A DNA stretch of 41,946 bases from Flavobacterium sp. (GCA_010365135.1 JAAFGY010000012.1:1-41946), one strand, 5' to 3'; positions 27,134-35,829 are shown, counted from the first letter of the stretch. The notes: generated from the sequence alone by a model not told the origin. Program-made: numbers and translations.

Positions 27134-28411
27134 TTACAATTTACCATCAATCTTACAAGATAAAAATCCTTTGACATCATAGAGGATACTATTCTCTTTT
27201 TGAAAAAAAGTTAAATCTAATTTTGAAAAAGATTCGTGAGCAACCCCTAAAATTACCGCATCAAATTTTTGATCGGGCAAAGTAGCAGTGGTCACTAAAC
27301 CATATTCGTGTTTTACTTCCGTAGAATTTGCCCAAGTGTCATAAATAGTCACTTGTATGCCATAATCCACCAACGCAGCAATCACATCAACAATTTTAGT
27401 ATTGCGGACATCTGGACAATTTTCTTTAAAAGTAATCCCTAACATCAATAGGTTGGCCCCTTTTACGGCTATCCCTTTTTTTATCATTAATTTTACTACT
27501 TGTGAGGCAACATATTCCCCCATACTGTCATTTAATCGCCTGCCTGCCAATATAATCTCTGGATGATAGCCAAATTCTTGAGCACATTGCGCTAAATAAT
27601 AAGGATCAACACCGATGCAATGACCACCTACAAGACCCGGCTTAAAGGGCAAAAAGTTCCATTTTGTCCCGGCCGCTTCTAATACATCATGAGTATCAAT
27701 ACCCATTAAATTGAATATTTTAGCCAATTCGTTGACAAAAGCGATGTTAATGTCCCGCTGAGAATTTTCTATTACTTTTGCTGCTTCTGCAACTTTTATG
27801 GTGGGCGCCAAATGGGTACCCGCGATGATTACACTTTTATACAACTCATTAACTGCTATTCCAATTTCAGGAGTAGAGCCTGCAGTAACTTTTAAAATTT
27901 TTTCTACAGTATGTTCTTTGTCGCCCGGATTAATTCTTTCGGGAGAATATCCCACAAAGAAATCTACATTAAACTTTAAGCCCGAAACCCTTTCCAAAAC
28001 GGGGACACATTCATTTTCTGTCACGCCTGGATATACTGTAGATTCATAAATAACGATGTCTCCCTTCTTCAAAACGCGGCCTGCAGTTTCACTGGATTTG
28101 TACAAAGGAGTCAAATCGGGACGATTGTTTTTATCCACTGGAGTAGGAACCGTAATGATGTAGTAATTACAATCAGCAATAGCACTTAGTAGCGAAGAAC
28201 ATAATAAGCCATTGGAAGAATCGCTGAAACTTTTTACCAATACCCGCTGCAAAATAGCGTCGGATACTTCTAAAGTACTATCTGTACCGGAACACAATTC
28301 ATCAATCCTTTTTTGATTGATATCAAATCCTACTACTTGATATTTTGATGCAAATAATCTTGCTAAAGGAAGACCTACATAACCCAAACCTATAACTGCA
28401 ATTTTTTTCAT
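27134..28411 (-). CDS. tviB: UDP-N-acetylhexosamine 6-dehydrogenase, TviB/WbpO type (copy 1)
   Basis: Oxidises UDP-GlcNAc or UDP-GalNAc at C6 to the uronic acid with two NAD+. The 425 residues show the NAD loop [11 protein letters not shown] at the N-terminus, [37 protein letters not shown] and the catalytic Cys265 in [29 protein letters not shown] and YDVKG close the C-terminal domain. It is a close paralogue of the gene at 34426-35709: by eye most aligned positions are identical, with long identical blocks. It follows the Wzz-like gene after a 139-bp gap holding a small hairpin. TviB versus WbpO substrate choice cannot be decided here. Confidence 0.93.
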   Translation of the reverse strand: MKKIAVIGLGYVGLPLARLFASKYQVVGFDINQKRIDELCSGTDSTLEVSDAILQRVLVKSFSDSSNGLLCSSLLSAIADCNYYIITVPTPVDKNNRPDLTPLYKSSETAGRVLKKGDIVIYESTVYPGVTENECVPVLERVSGLKFNVDFFVGYSPERINPGDKEHTVEKILKVTAGSTPEIGIAVNELYKSVIIAGTHLAPTIKVAEAAKVIENSQRDINIAFVNELAKIFNLMGIDTHDVLEAAGTKWNFLPFKPGLVGGHCIGVDPYYLAQCAQEFGYHPEIILAGRRLNDSMGEYVASQVVKLMIKKGIAVKGANLLMLGITFKENCPDVRNTKIVDVIAALVDYGIQVTIYDTWANSTEVKHEYGLVTTATLPDQKFDAVILGVAHESFSKLDLTFFQKENSILYDVKGFLSCKIDGKL

Positions 28412-28440
28412 ATATAAATTCCTTCTTGAAAATTCTTTAT

Positions 28441-28463
28441 ATCAAGTGAAACAGGTACTTGAT
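28441..28463 (-). other. Small hairpin upstream of the first tviB copy
   Basis: ATCAAGT (28441-28447) and ACTTGAT (28457-28463) form a perfect 7-bp inverted repeat around a 9-nt loop, 30 bp before the tviB start. There is no GC-rich stem or T-tract, so a terminator is unlikely; an operator or mRNA structure is possible. Confidence 0.35.
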
Positions 28464-28550
28464 TGATTGACAATATTTTTATTAATTAGTAATGTATCAG
28501 GTTAAAACTTCTTTAGTCTATATCCTGTTGCGTATTTTTATAAAATATAG

Positions 28551-29609
28551 TTATAAATAATATTTTTTGATTATTAGTACAAAACTCGCTAAAAAACCCG
28601 CTAAAAAACCACCCAATACTAGCCCTTTCAATTTTCCAAATCTTTCCGTTTTCAAGGGTAAAATAGGTTTGTCTAAAACTTGTATTAAAGGCGTATCTCG
28701 CCTTAAGGTGACCTTCGCTAATTCTGTTTGTTTCACTAACTCGGTAAGAATCGCAGTATTGGCTTGTACATCGACCTGTTTCTGTGCCGAAGGAACTCTT
28801 CGAATGTTGAGCGCAGGGTTTAAATTAAAAGTATTATCATTGGCAGATGCAAGCCCTGAAAGAGAACCATTCAACTCTCGCCGTATGGAGTCAGTCTGTC
28901 TTGCCAGAACTTCCATATTGTCTCTTGCCTTTTTACTTTTTGTAGTAACATAAAACAGACCTACTTCTTGGGCTAGTTCTTCACAAAAAAACTTGGAAAA
29001 TAATTCATTAGTAGAGGAAACCTCCATCGTGATAATCGAGATTTTTTTATCTTTTTGCCCTACATAAAGGCTGTTTTTCGACAAATCAGTATAAATCAGA
29101 CCTAGTATACTGTCATGCACTCTGGTAAAAGATTTTCTCTTTGTTCCGGGGATAAACTGAATCTCTGCCAATTTTGGCTTTTTGTTCCACTTCTCCCTCC
29201 ATTTCATATTTTGAATGTACATTTCGGCTAAAGATATAGTATCGCCTTTGTAAAAAACTGGCTTCATTAAAGCCTGTTCTACCATGGTTCGGGACCGAAA
29301 TAACTCAATTAAATTACCCCCCTCAAAAATACTGCCTCCACTACTTCCAAGGCTTATTCCAAATTGACTGGCTAAATTTAAAACGCCTCCTGCCCCTCCT
29401 GATTTATCATCTTCAATTGCAAAGGTTAAGGCTGCAGTATAGACAGGTTTCTTTTTAAAAGAATACCCAATTCCTAAAATAGCGCCTATTATTCCTGCTA
29501 TGACAATTATTTTCCATTTAGAAAGTAAAAAATTAAACCACTCAGTAGTGCTTTTTATGATTACTTTTAAAGTGATTATGTCATTTGGTGTTGGTTCGTT
29601 TGTTGCCAT
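28551..29609 (-). CDS. Wzz-like chain-length determinant protein
   Basis: Inner-membrane protein of 352 residues from the ATG at 29609; a TTG start at 29666 would add 19 residues with no clear role. A first membrane helix (WKIIVIAGIIGAILGIGYSF) is followed by the Wzz domain (PVYTAALTFAIED, then a Ser/Gly-rich loop), a coiled-coil-like periplasmic part, and a C-terminal PILPLKTERFGKLKGLVLGG with a second membrane helix. There is no kinase domain, unlike the Wzc protein at 39206-41665. It should set chain length with Wzy. It follows the SLBB export gene by 62 bp. Confidence 0.88.
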   Translation of the reverse strand: MATNEPTPNDIITLKVIIKSTTEWFNFLLSKWKIIVIAGIIGAILGIGYSFKKKPVYTAALTFAIEDDKSGGAGGVLNLASQFGISLGSSGGSIFEGGNLIELFRSRTMVEQALMKPVFYKGDTISLAEMYIQNMKWREKWNKKPKLAEIQFIPGTKRKSFTRVHDSILGLIYTDLSKNSLYVGQKDKKISIITMEVSSTNELFSKFFCEELAQEVGLFYVTTKSKKARDNMEVLARQTDSIRRELNGSLSGLASANDNTFNLNPALNIRRVPSAQKQVDVQANTAILTELVKQTELAKVTLRRDTPLIQVLDKPILPLKTERFGKLKGLVLGGFLAGFLASFVLIIKKYYL

Positions 29610-29671
29610 TCTTACATCTGTATTTCTTATATGAACACTATTCTCTATAATTTTGTTAGGACTCAAAACAA

Positions 29672-32095
29672 CTATCTAAATGCTGTTACAATCAATAAAG
29701 CAATACTCGTGATGACACTTCCAATACTCACCCATTCTCCCGTGCTCATTTTTCTGGTTTCTGGCTTCTCTGGCACTACAATCTGCGAACCTGGCAAAAC
29801 CTTTGGATAGGACCTTATAAAAAAGAATGTACTGGAAACGGCGGCCTTTCCGTTTGGATAAATGATATAAGCTTTTTTCTTCCATCCTTTGGCATCGGTG
29901 CCGCCAACAGATTCCAAATAGTAGTTAAATCCTTTGCCTCTGCTATAGGGAATCTCCGAAGTCAAGAGCACATTCCCCGTTACTTTTACGCTTTCATTGT
30001 AAATTGAAACTTCAATTTCATCCCCTGGAAAGAGGGTGACATTCGTTTTGTCACTAGGATCTTTCACTATTTCTCTCCAATCCACGGGAATGGTAGCATA
30101 TTTTAAATCCTCTTTTAATTTTTTAGTTAGTTTTTTTTGAATAGAATCTTTTTTTCCTAAATTCAAATTCACATTTTCCAACTCTTCGATTTGTTTAGCT
30201 TGAATGGGGCGTTTAATTTTTACGCCATCCGCATTAGCCACAGATGTCAAACCGCCCGCTCGTTGAATAACATCGTATATTTTTTCTTTTTTATTGGCCA
30301 AAACATATTTTCCAGGATAATTTATAGCACCAATAACAGTAACCATTTCTGGTTTTTCATAAACAGCCATTCTACGAATATTCACTACATCAAAAGGCGC
30401 TAAAGCAAAATTTTTGATTTGCTCATTATTGTCTGCGGTAATTTCCAAATTAAACAATTGTACGCGACTAGGATTAGCATCGTCAATGAGGTCCGATTTT
30501 ATCATCCGGGCAACCTCAACTCTTTTGGATGCTGAACCCGTTAATCCTCCGGCTTGTACGAGTAAATCATTCAGCGTCAGATTCTCGTGAAACTCATAAA
30601 CGCCTGGTTTTTTTATCTCACCATCAATGGTTATTTTATAGTCTTCCTTGAAATCTAAAATAGAATACACGGTGACTACATCTTCTTTTCGCAACGGAAT
30701 ATCAGCCTCCATATCGCCTGCCATAGCTTTGGTTAAATCTACGTTAGTTACTTCAGAAGTCAAATCGGATTTCAACCGAACTATAGTAGCCCTACTGGTA
30801 TAAGCATCTTCTTTTAATCCATCAGCTTGTTTAACCAGGTCTGAAATACGCATTCCTTCATAAAAAGAATAAATGTCCGGTCTGAAAACAGCTCCTTCAA
30901 TTTTGATACGATTCTCAAAACGGTTTAAAATCTTCGAAACCCGAAACACATCCCCAGAAAGTGGTTTATAAGTACCATATTCCGAAGATTGGATATCTTT
31001 TACCTTAAAATCTTTACTGGTTTTTTGCAACACATTAACCGAAGCCGTGTAAGCAAACTCATTAAATCCAGAGGCAAACGTCAATAAATCTTGGAAAGTC
31101 TCTCCTGATTTCATCTCAAAAATACCAGGACGTTTTACCTGCCCTTCTACAGTTACTCTTTGATTATAAGCCGGAATCCGAATCACATCATTGTCCTTCA
31201 AACCCACATTATCCGATTGATCGCCGTTGACCAAAAAATTGTAAATATCAATTTTTTTATAGACTTTGTTATTTCTTAACAATTCAATGTTTCGGTAAGT
31301 TCCATTCTTTCCAGGGCCACCACCTAAAAATAGGGCGTTATAAACCGTAGCCAAAGAAGAAACCGAATAGTTTCCGGGTTGTTTGCTGCCAATTAAAGTC
31401 ACTTTTATTGTCCTGATACGAGTTAAACTAACACCCACTTGGGATTGCCCAGATCTTATGGTGCTGTACACGCGAGCCATCGCCCCTTTTATTTTCTGGG
31501 TGGCGGCTTCAATCGTAATTCCTGAAACTGAAATTTGTCCCACATATTGAATGTTGACTTTCCCTTCTAACGTTACGGGAATACTGGCGTTAAATTCTTG
31601 CACGCCGTAAACGCTTACCTGCAACTCATCGCCAGGCCCTAAAACATAATTTACGGGAGTGGCTAGCTTTGAACTAGGTTCAAAATTCAGCGTGGGAGTA
31701 TCAAATAACTCGGAGCCAAAAACCAAGGCATTCAAAGTATCTTTTACTTTTTTGTTTTCAATTTTCTCTTGCTTGCGAGTCAATTCCTCTTTGCTGTCAT
31801 CCAATTCTTCCTTGTTTGGAACTCCTTTTGTTGTTGGTGTTTGTGAACCCAATCGCACTTTCAATTTGGCAAACTCGGTAGCCGACATCCCTTTGGCCAT
31901 TGCCATTGGCTCCACTTGCTCGATGGTGGTATTGTTGGTTTGCAACTGTGTTTTTATTTTAGCGATATCGGTGTCCGACAAATAATCGACTTTAAGCGTA
32001 CTCAAATCTGAGCCTTTTAACAAATCTTGAGCATGCAAAGCACCCGATTGAAAAAGAGCAAAGGTTAGCAAAAGGACAGTAATTATTTTTCTCAT
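29672..32095 (-). CDS. Multi-SLBB polysaccharide export protein (Wza-like)
   Basis: Exported protein of 807 residues. A signal peptide (about 1-23, ending ALHAQ) is followed by a low-complexity linker, a polysaccharide-export domain (YVLGPGDELQVSVYG and KVNIQYVGQISVSGITIEAA, about 150-220), and a series of SLBB domains (for example GSKQPGNYSVS, VEGQVKRPGIFEM, IDGEIKKPGVYEFHENLT, VIGAINYPGKYVL, VTGNVLLTSEIPY). It ends with a hydrophobic C-terminal helix (SIGSVITSIALLIVTAF). It should form part of the outer-membrane or periplasmic export channel and pair with the Wzz-like protein encoded next. It is longer than classical Wza because of the extra SLBB units. A second, Wza-type gene lies at 41676-41946. 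Confidence 0.92.
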   Translation of the reverse strand: MRKIITVLLLTFALFQSGALHAQDLLKGSDLSTLKVDYLSDTDIAKIKTQLQTNNTTIEQVEPMAMAKGMSATEFAKLKVRLGSQTPTTKGVPNKEELDDSKEELTRKQEKIENKKVKDTLNALVFGSELFDTPTLNFEPSSKLATPVNYVLGPGDELQVSVYGVQEFNASIPVTLEGKVNIQYVGQISVSGITIEAATQKIKGAMARVYSTIRSGQSQVGVSLTRIRTIKVTLIGSKQPGNYSVSSLATVYNALFLGGGPGKNGTYRNIELLRNNKVYKKIDIYNFLVNGDQSDNVGLKDNDVIRIPAYNQRVTVEGQVKRPGIFEMKSGETFQDLLTFASGFNEFAYTASVNVLQKTSKDFKVKDIQSSEYGTYKPLSGDVFRVSKILNRFENRIKIEGAVFRPDIYSFYEGMRISDLVKQADGLKEDAYTSRATIVRLKSDLTSEVTNVDLTKAMAGDMEADIPLRKEDVVTVYSILDFKEDYKITIDGEIKKPGVYEFHENLTLNDLLVQAGGLTGSASKRVEVARMIKSDLIDDANPSRVQLFNLEITADNNEQIKNFALAPFDVVNIRRMAVYEKPEMVTVIGAINYPGKYVLANKKEKIYDVIQRAGGLTSVANADGVKIKRPIQAKQIEELENVNLNLGKKDSIQKKLTKKLKEDLKYATIPVDWREIVKDPSDKTNVTLFPGDEIEVSIYNESVKVTGNVLLTSEIPYSRGKGFNYYLESVGGTDAKGWKKKAYIIYPNGKAAVSSTFFFIRSYPKVLPGSQIVVPEKPETRKMSTGEWVSIGSVITSIALLIVTAFR

Positions 32096-32174
32096 AATGA
32101 AAGTAATAAATATTAATTTTTTTTAAAGGGAAACCAATCCCATATTGTTTAGCACTAAAAAGGCAAATCGCCCA

Positions 32175-32202
32175 ACAACAGATAACCGATAACCCACAAC
32201 TA
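32175..32202 (+). repeat. Heptamer array B (four units)
   Basis: ACAACAG, ATAACCG, ATAACCC and ACAACTA in register. It is the same family as array G (37904-38001) and the inverse of array A. It lies in the 5' leader of the SLBB gene rather than at a stop codon. Confidence 0.65.
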
Positions 32203-32203
32203 A

Positions 32204-32246
32204 TCATGGCTTCGCCGCGGTAACTCCCGTAACAGGTTCACCATAA
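32204..32246 (-). ncRNA. Candidate structured leader element
   Basis: On the minus strand TTATGG and CCATGA can close a domain containing GGTGAAC/GTTACC (one bulged base) and a GGC-GAA-GCC mini-hairpin. It contrasts with its AT-rich surroundings and would be at the 5' end of a transcript started from the -7 match at 32260-32267. I know no RNA family that it matches; the structure is drawn by eye. Confidence 0.3.
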
Positions 32247-32259
32247 CTTTCGACGATTG

Positions 32260-32267
32260 CAAATTTA
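32260..32267 (-). promoter_or_regulatory. Possible -7 promoter element for the SLBB gene
   Basis: TAAATTTG on the minus strand matches TAnnTTTG exactly and is the same 8-mer as the one before the WbpL-like gene. No TTG was found at the expected -33 position. Confidence 0.35.
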
Positions 32268-32325
32268 TAGTAAATTAAAAAAATTAAAGGTGTTTTATTC
32301 GCAGAATATAAAATGCTAAAATTGT

Positions 32326-32357
32326 TAAAATAAAGTAGATCTCCCACCTCTATTTTA
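32326..32357 (-). other. Hairpin downstream of upxY
   Basis: TAAAATA and TATTTTA form the outer 7 bp; inside, GTGG pairs with CTAC (one G-T pair) around a GAGAT loop, with one bulge. It lies 75 nt after the upxY stop. The T-tract expected of a terminator is weak, so it may be a pausing or processing site rather than a terminator. Confidence 0.4.
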
Positions 32358-32432
32358 CTAAAAACAAACCATTTACCGATCCACTTTCTAACTACCACTC
32401 CATTTTTTTAATTAAAAATTCAAAAATAAAAA

Positions 32433-32903
32433 TTACAACTCTTTTTTATTCACTTTAAGTACACAGCCCAAAGATTCTAAAATCAAGATATAATGGTTCT
32501 GTTTCACTTCTTGAATAACGGCACTTTGGCTAATAAAAGGCCCTGAACCCAAAACAATTTTATCGCCCTTTTTCCACTGATCCAAAGTAACTTCGTAAAC
32601 ATCAGGTACGGAAAGCCATTCCTTAATAGCTTCAATTTCTAGATCCTTGACTACTGCGGCTTTCCCTAACCAAAACAAATAGCGAACAGCACCCACAACT
32701 TCAAATATTCGATTGCGGTTCTTTTCTTCTAGTTGAACAAAAATATAGGAATTAAACAAAGGCACACTAATAATCTTCTTCCGATCAGACCATTGACTCA
32801 CTTTGCTAATCAGGGGACAGTAAGTAACAATCCCAATCTCATTCAATCGCTCGGCTACTTTTTTCTCCCACTTAGGCTTTGTATACACTACATACCAATT
32901 CAT
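32433..32903 (-). CDS. upxY: UpxY-type NusG-like transcription antiterminator
   Basis: A 156-residue NusG paralogue. The NGN domain begins MNWYVVYTKPKWEKKVAERL and continues with TYCPLISKVSQWSDRKK, PLFNSYIFVQ and VRYLFWLGK; a KOW-like domain follows (WKKGDKIVLGSGPF, then VLKVNKKEL). Length and motifs match the UpxY proteins that stop premature termination in Bacteroides capsule operons. It directly precedes the SLBB/Wzz/Wzx/Wzy operon, separated by a 337-bp leader that may be its target. Which locus it controls is inferred from position. Confidence 0.9.
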   Translation of the reverse strand: MNWYVVYTKPKWEKKVAERLNEIGIVTYCPLISKVSQWSDRKKIISVPLFNSYIFVQLEEKNRNRIFEVVGAVRYLFWLGKAAVVKDLEIEAIKEWLSVPDVYEVTLDQWKKGDKIVLGSGPFISQSAVIQEVKQNHYILILESLGCVLKVNKKEL

Positions 32904-32993
32904 AGTATTTTTATTCGTTCTTCTACCATCATTTTTATTATAAACGCTACTTCGTAACCTTTCGAACCGATTAAACAGTTAACCGGATTAACC

Positions 32994-33049
32994 CTTCCCA
33001 CTTCGTACTTCGTACTTCCCACCTCGTACTTCGTACTTCCCACCTCGTA
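32994..33049 (+). repeat. Heptamer array C (CTTCGTA/CTTCCCA/CCTCGTA)
   Basis: Eight consecutive 7-bp units in perfect register, ending one base before the rmlB stop codon (33051-33053). A 21-bp unit (CTTCGTA, CTTCCCA, CCTCGTA) occurs twice at 33008-33049. Degenerate units may extend to about 32940. The units match the right half of array D, 1.3 kb away on the other side of rmlB. Confidence 0.92.
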
Positions 33050-33050
33050 C

Positions 33051-34097
33051 CTAAGAATACATCTTCTCATAATACTTCTCATAATCTCCCGAAGTCACAT
33101 TATTCAACCATTCCTCATTACTCAAATACCAATCAATAGTAACTTCAAGTCCTTGCTCAAAAGTCACAGAAGGTTTCCATCCCAATTCGGTATTGATTTT
33201 ATTGGCATCAATAGCATAACGCAAATCATGTCCTGGTCTATCTTTAACGTAGGTGATTAGTTTTTCCGATTCACCAGCGGTTCGGCCTAGTTTGGCATCC
33301 ATAATTTGGCACAATATTTTAACCAAATCAATATTTTTCCATTCATTAAAACCACCAATATTATAGGTTTCGTGATTTGTCCCTTGGTGAAAAACCAAAT
33401 CAATCGCCACAGCATGATCCTTCACAAACAGCCAGTCACGGGTGTAATTCCCATCACCATAAACAGGCAAAGGTTTATGATTGATAATATTATTGATAAA
33501 AAGCGGAATTAATTTTTCCGGAAAATGATTGGGGCCATAATTATTAGAGCAATTCGTCAGCACAAAAGGCAATCCGTAGGTCTCACCATAAGCTCTCACA
33601 AAATGATCCGAACTGGCTTTGGAAGCTGAATAAGGAGAGTTAGGGTCATAAGCGGTCGTTTCGGTAAACAAACCTTCAGCACCTAAAGAACCGTACACTT
33701 CGTCAGTACTCACATGGTAAAAACGTTTCCCTTCACTGTTATTTGCCCATTGTTTTCTTGCTGCATTGAGCAGATTCACCGTCCCGATCACATTAGTTTT
33801 CACAAAAGCCATAGGATCTACAATAGAACGATCCACATGTGATTCGGCAGCCAAATGGATAACGCCATCAAACTGATGTTGCTGAAACAATTGGTCTATA
33901 AAAGGCTCATCCGTAATATCTCCCTTTATAAAGGTATAATTAGACTCTTTTTCAATGTCAATAATATTTTCTAAATTCCCCGCATAAGTAAGCGCATCCA
34001 AATTAAAAATTTGGTACTCCGGATAGTTCAAAACAAACCGACGCACCACATGAGAACCAATAAATCCCGCACCCCCAGTAATTAATATTTTTTTCAT
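33051..34097 (-). CDS. rmlB: dTDP-glucose 4,6-dehydratase RmlB
   Basis: Second enzyme of dTDP-L-rhamnose synthesis. From the ATG at 34097 it has 348 residues (a TTG two codons upstream is less likely). TGGAGFIGSH is the NAD loop; STDEVYG carries the catalytic Asp132/Glu133, and Y156/K160 lie in YSASK. SNNYGPNHFPEKLIPLFI and the DRPGHDLRYAID motif are diagnostic. The other rml genes are about 20 kb away at 11-13.5 kb. Heptamer arrays lie on both sides, one touching the stop codon. Confidence 0.97.
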   Translation of the reverse strand: MKKILITGGAGFIGSHVVRRFVLNYPEYQIFNLDALTYAGNLENIIDIEKESNYTFIKGDITDEPFIDQLFQQHQFDGVIHLAAESHVDRSIVDPMAFVKTNVIGTVNLLNAARKQWANNSEGKRFYHVSTDEVYGSLGAEGLFTETTAYDPNSPYSASKASSDHFVRAYGETYGLPFVLTNCSNNYGPNHFPEKLIPLFINNIINHKPLPVYGDGNYTRDWLFVKDHAVAIDLVFHQGTNHETYNIGGFNEWKNIDLVKILCQIMDAKLGRTAGESEKLITYVKDRPGHDLRYAIDANKINTELGWKPSVTFEQGLEVTIDWYLSNEEWLNNVTSGDYEKYYEKMYS

Positions 34098-34154
34098 TTT
34101 CAACTAAGCTGTTTAAATTTTATTTCCAATTCAAATCTTCAATAACTTGAATTC
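34098..34154 (-). other. Non-repeat part of the gap upstream of rmlB
   Basis: Short AT-rich stretch between the rmlB start and array D. ATTCAA and TTGAAT form a loose inverted repeat. No promoter match or gene was seen; the rest of this 328-bp gap is array D. Confidence 0.4.
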
Positions 34155-34427
34155 CGCCTTCTATCTTCTGAAATCTGCATTCTGCCTTCTGCATTCTGAA
34201 ATCTGCATTCTGCCTTCTGCCTTCCACATTCTGCCTTCTGCCTTCTGCCTTCTGCCTTCTGCCTTCTGAACTGCAATCTGCCTTCCTCCTTCCAACTTCC
34301 CACCTCATACCTCCTATTTCGTACCTCATACCTCCTATTTCGTACTTCGTACCCTCGTACCTCCCACCTCGTACTTCGTACCTCGTACTTCCCACCTCGT
34401 ACTTCCCACCTCGTACCTCGTACCTTC
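34155..34427 (+). repeat. Heptamer array D, composite of two unit families
   Basis: Thirty-five exact 7-bp units with only three off-length units: 12 bp at 34267-34278, and 8 bp at 34349-34356 and 34420-34427. Units 34155-34285 are mostly TGCCTTC with TGCATTC and TGAAATC. They then pass through CTCCTTC, CAACTTC and CCACCTC to GTACCTC/GTACTTC/CCACCTC/CTATTTC at 34307-34427. Every unit keeps a final TC. The last unit overlaps the stop codon of the dehydrogenase gene (34426-34428). Confidence 0.95.
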
Positions 34428-35709
34428 AAAGCTTCCCATCAGCCCTATCCCCCAAAACCCCTTTCACATCGTAAAGAACACTATTTTCCTTTCGTAAAGC
34501 AACAAGATCCATAGCTAAAAATTCTTTATGAGCCACACCTAAAACCACAGCGTCAAAAGTAGCACTTGGCGATTCAGTGCTCGTGGTCAATCCATATTCG
34601 TGTAAAACCTCCGCCGGATTGGCCCAAGGGTCATAAAGACTTACTTGTATCCCATAATCTTCAAAGGCACGAATGACATCCACAATTTTGGTGTTGCGAA
34701 CATCAGGGCAGTTTTCTTTGAACGTAATTCCCAGCATCAAAAGACTGGCTCCGTTGATGGGAATTCCTTTTTTAATCATCAGTTTGACCACCTGCGAAGC
34801 TACATATTCGCCCATGCTGTCGTTCAAACGACGTCCTGCCAGAATAATTTCAGGATGATAACCATTTTCTTGTGCTTTTTGAGCCAAGTAATAAGGATCA
34901 ACTCCTATGCAATGTCCACCAACCAAACCGGGTTTGAACGGAAGAAAATTCCATTTCGTCCCCGCAGCTTCCAAAACAGCATGGGTATCGATTTCTAAAA
35001 TATTGAAGATTTTGGCCAACTCATTGACAAAAGCAATATTGATATCGCGTTGCGAATTCTCAATTACTTTAGCAGCTTCGGCCACTTTTATCGACGGCGC
35101 CAAATGCGTTCCTGCCGTGATAACGGATTGATACAATTGATTGACTTTCAGTCCAATTTCAGGAGTAGAACCCGATGTGACTTTTAGTATTTTATCCACA
35201 GTATGCTCTTTGTCGCCCGGATTAATTCTTTCAGGAGAATAGCCGGCAAAAAAGTCCACATTGAATTGCAAGCCTGATATTTTTTCCAATACTGGCACAC
35301 ATTCCTCCTCCGTTACTCCGGGATAAACGGTAGATTCATAAATTACAATATCCCCTTTTTTTAATACTTTGCCCACAGTTTCGCTGGACTTATACAAAGG
35401 CGTCAAATCAGGACGATTATTTTTGTCAACAGGCGTGGGAACCGTAACGATAAAATAGTTACAATCCGCAATTTCAGCCAATGTTGAAGTGCAATACAAA
35501 CCAGTAGCAAAGGACGAAGCATCAACCAATACCTGCTTTAAGCTGTCGGAATCTATTTCTAGCGTACTGTCATTTCCCTGTTTAAGGGCATCAATCCGCA
35601 CCTGATTAATATCAAATCCCACCACAGAATATTGAGTTGCAAACAATCGCGCCAAGGGCAAACCCACATATCCCAACCCAATAATGGCTATTTTAATACC
35701 TGTATTCAC
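34426..35709 (-). CDS. tviB: UDP-N-acetylhexosamine 6-dehydrogenase, TviB/WbpO type (copy 2)
   Basis: Paralogue of the gene at 27134-28411, with 427 residues, GTG start (no in-frame ATG is available) and the same motif order: [37 protein letters not shown] and catalytic Cys267 in [14 protein letters not shown]. The two proteins differ mainly at residues 25-80 and in the last 60. Both keep all key residues, so both are probably active. It lies between ugd and rmlB. The gene runs into array D at its stop codon, and its upstream gap has array E and a REP-like palindrome. Confidence 0.93.
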   Translation of the reverse strand: MNTGIKIAIIGLGYVGLPLARLFATQYSVVGFDINQVRIDALKQGNDSTLEIDSDSLKQVLVDASSFATGLYCTSTLAEIADCNYFIVTVPTPVDKNNRPDLTPLYKSSETVGKVLKKGDIVIYESTVYPGVTEEECVPVLEKISGLQFNVDFFAGYSPERINPGDKEHTVDKILKVTSGSTPEIGLKVNQLYQSVITAGTHLAPSIKVAEAAKVIENSQRDINIAFVNELAKIFNILEIDTHAVLEAAGTKWNFLPFKPGLVGGHCIGVDPYYLAQKAQENGYHPEIILAGRRLNDSMGEYVASQVVKLMIKKGIPINGASLLMLGITFKENCPDVRNTKIVDVIRAFEDYGIQVSLYDPWANPAEVLHEYGLTTSTESPSATFDAVVLGVAHKEFLAMDLVALRKENSVLYDVKGVLGDRADGKL

Positions 35710-35755
35710 TTTACATTTTTTTTAATTTCCCCAGAAACCTAATTTTATCCTACCT

Positions 35756-35774
35756 CCCTGAGCTTGTCGAAGGG
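35756..35774. repeat. REP-like palindrome
   Basis: The 19-bp sequence CCCTGAGCTTGTCGAAGGG, with CCCT/AGGG ends, is the kind of short extragenic palindrome found scattered in many bacterial genomes. One copy was seen in this window. It lies beside array E in the ugd to tviB gap. Confidence 0.6.
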
Positions 35775-35783
35775 CTATTTTTT

Positions 35784-35825
35784 CTGCTTTCTAAATGCTG
35801 CTTTCTGCCTTCTAACTTCCAACCT
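35784..35825 (+). repeat. Heptamer array E
   Basis: Six units in register: CTGCTTT, CTAAATG, CTGCTTT, CTGCCTT, CTAACTT and CCAACCT. It ends four bases before the ugd stop codon (35830). The units are related to the TGCCTTC half of array D on the other side of the tviB copy. Confidence 0.8.
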
Positions 35826-35829
35826 CAAT

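Larger units (their letters stand above)
32096..32432 (-). promoter_or_regulatory. 337-bp non-coding leader between upxY and the SLBB gene
   Basis: No gene is supported here. It contains, in transcription order, a hairpin (32326-32357), a -7 box match TAAATTTG (32260-32267), a GC-richer patch with pairing potential (32204-32246), four heptamer units (32175-32202) and an AT-rich tail leading to the start at 32095. A likely start of transcription near 32250 would give a leader of about 155 nt whose 5' end is the structured patch. UpxY proteins of Bacteroides act on such 5' leaders, so a regulatory role is plausible but inferred. Confidence 0.45.

Noticed and set aside
28441..28463. Terminator between the Wzz-like and tviB genes
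   Set aside because: The 7-bp stem is AT-rich and no T-tract follows on the transcribed strand.
32204..32398. 64-codon minus-strand frame in the upxY-SLBB leader
   Set aside because: Only a GTG start, no recognised domain, and it covers the hairpin and -7 box; treated as non-coding, though a leader peptide cannot be ruled out.
34120..34429. Minus-strand frames of 91-96 codons rich in YEVR- and RRQKAE-like repeats
   Set aside because: Direct translations of heptamer array D in two frames; no independent evidence of coding.
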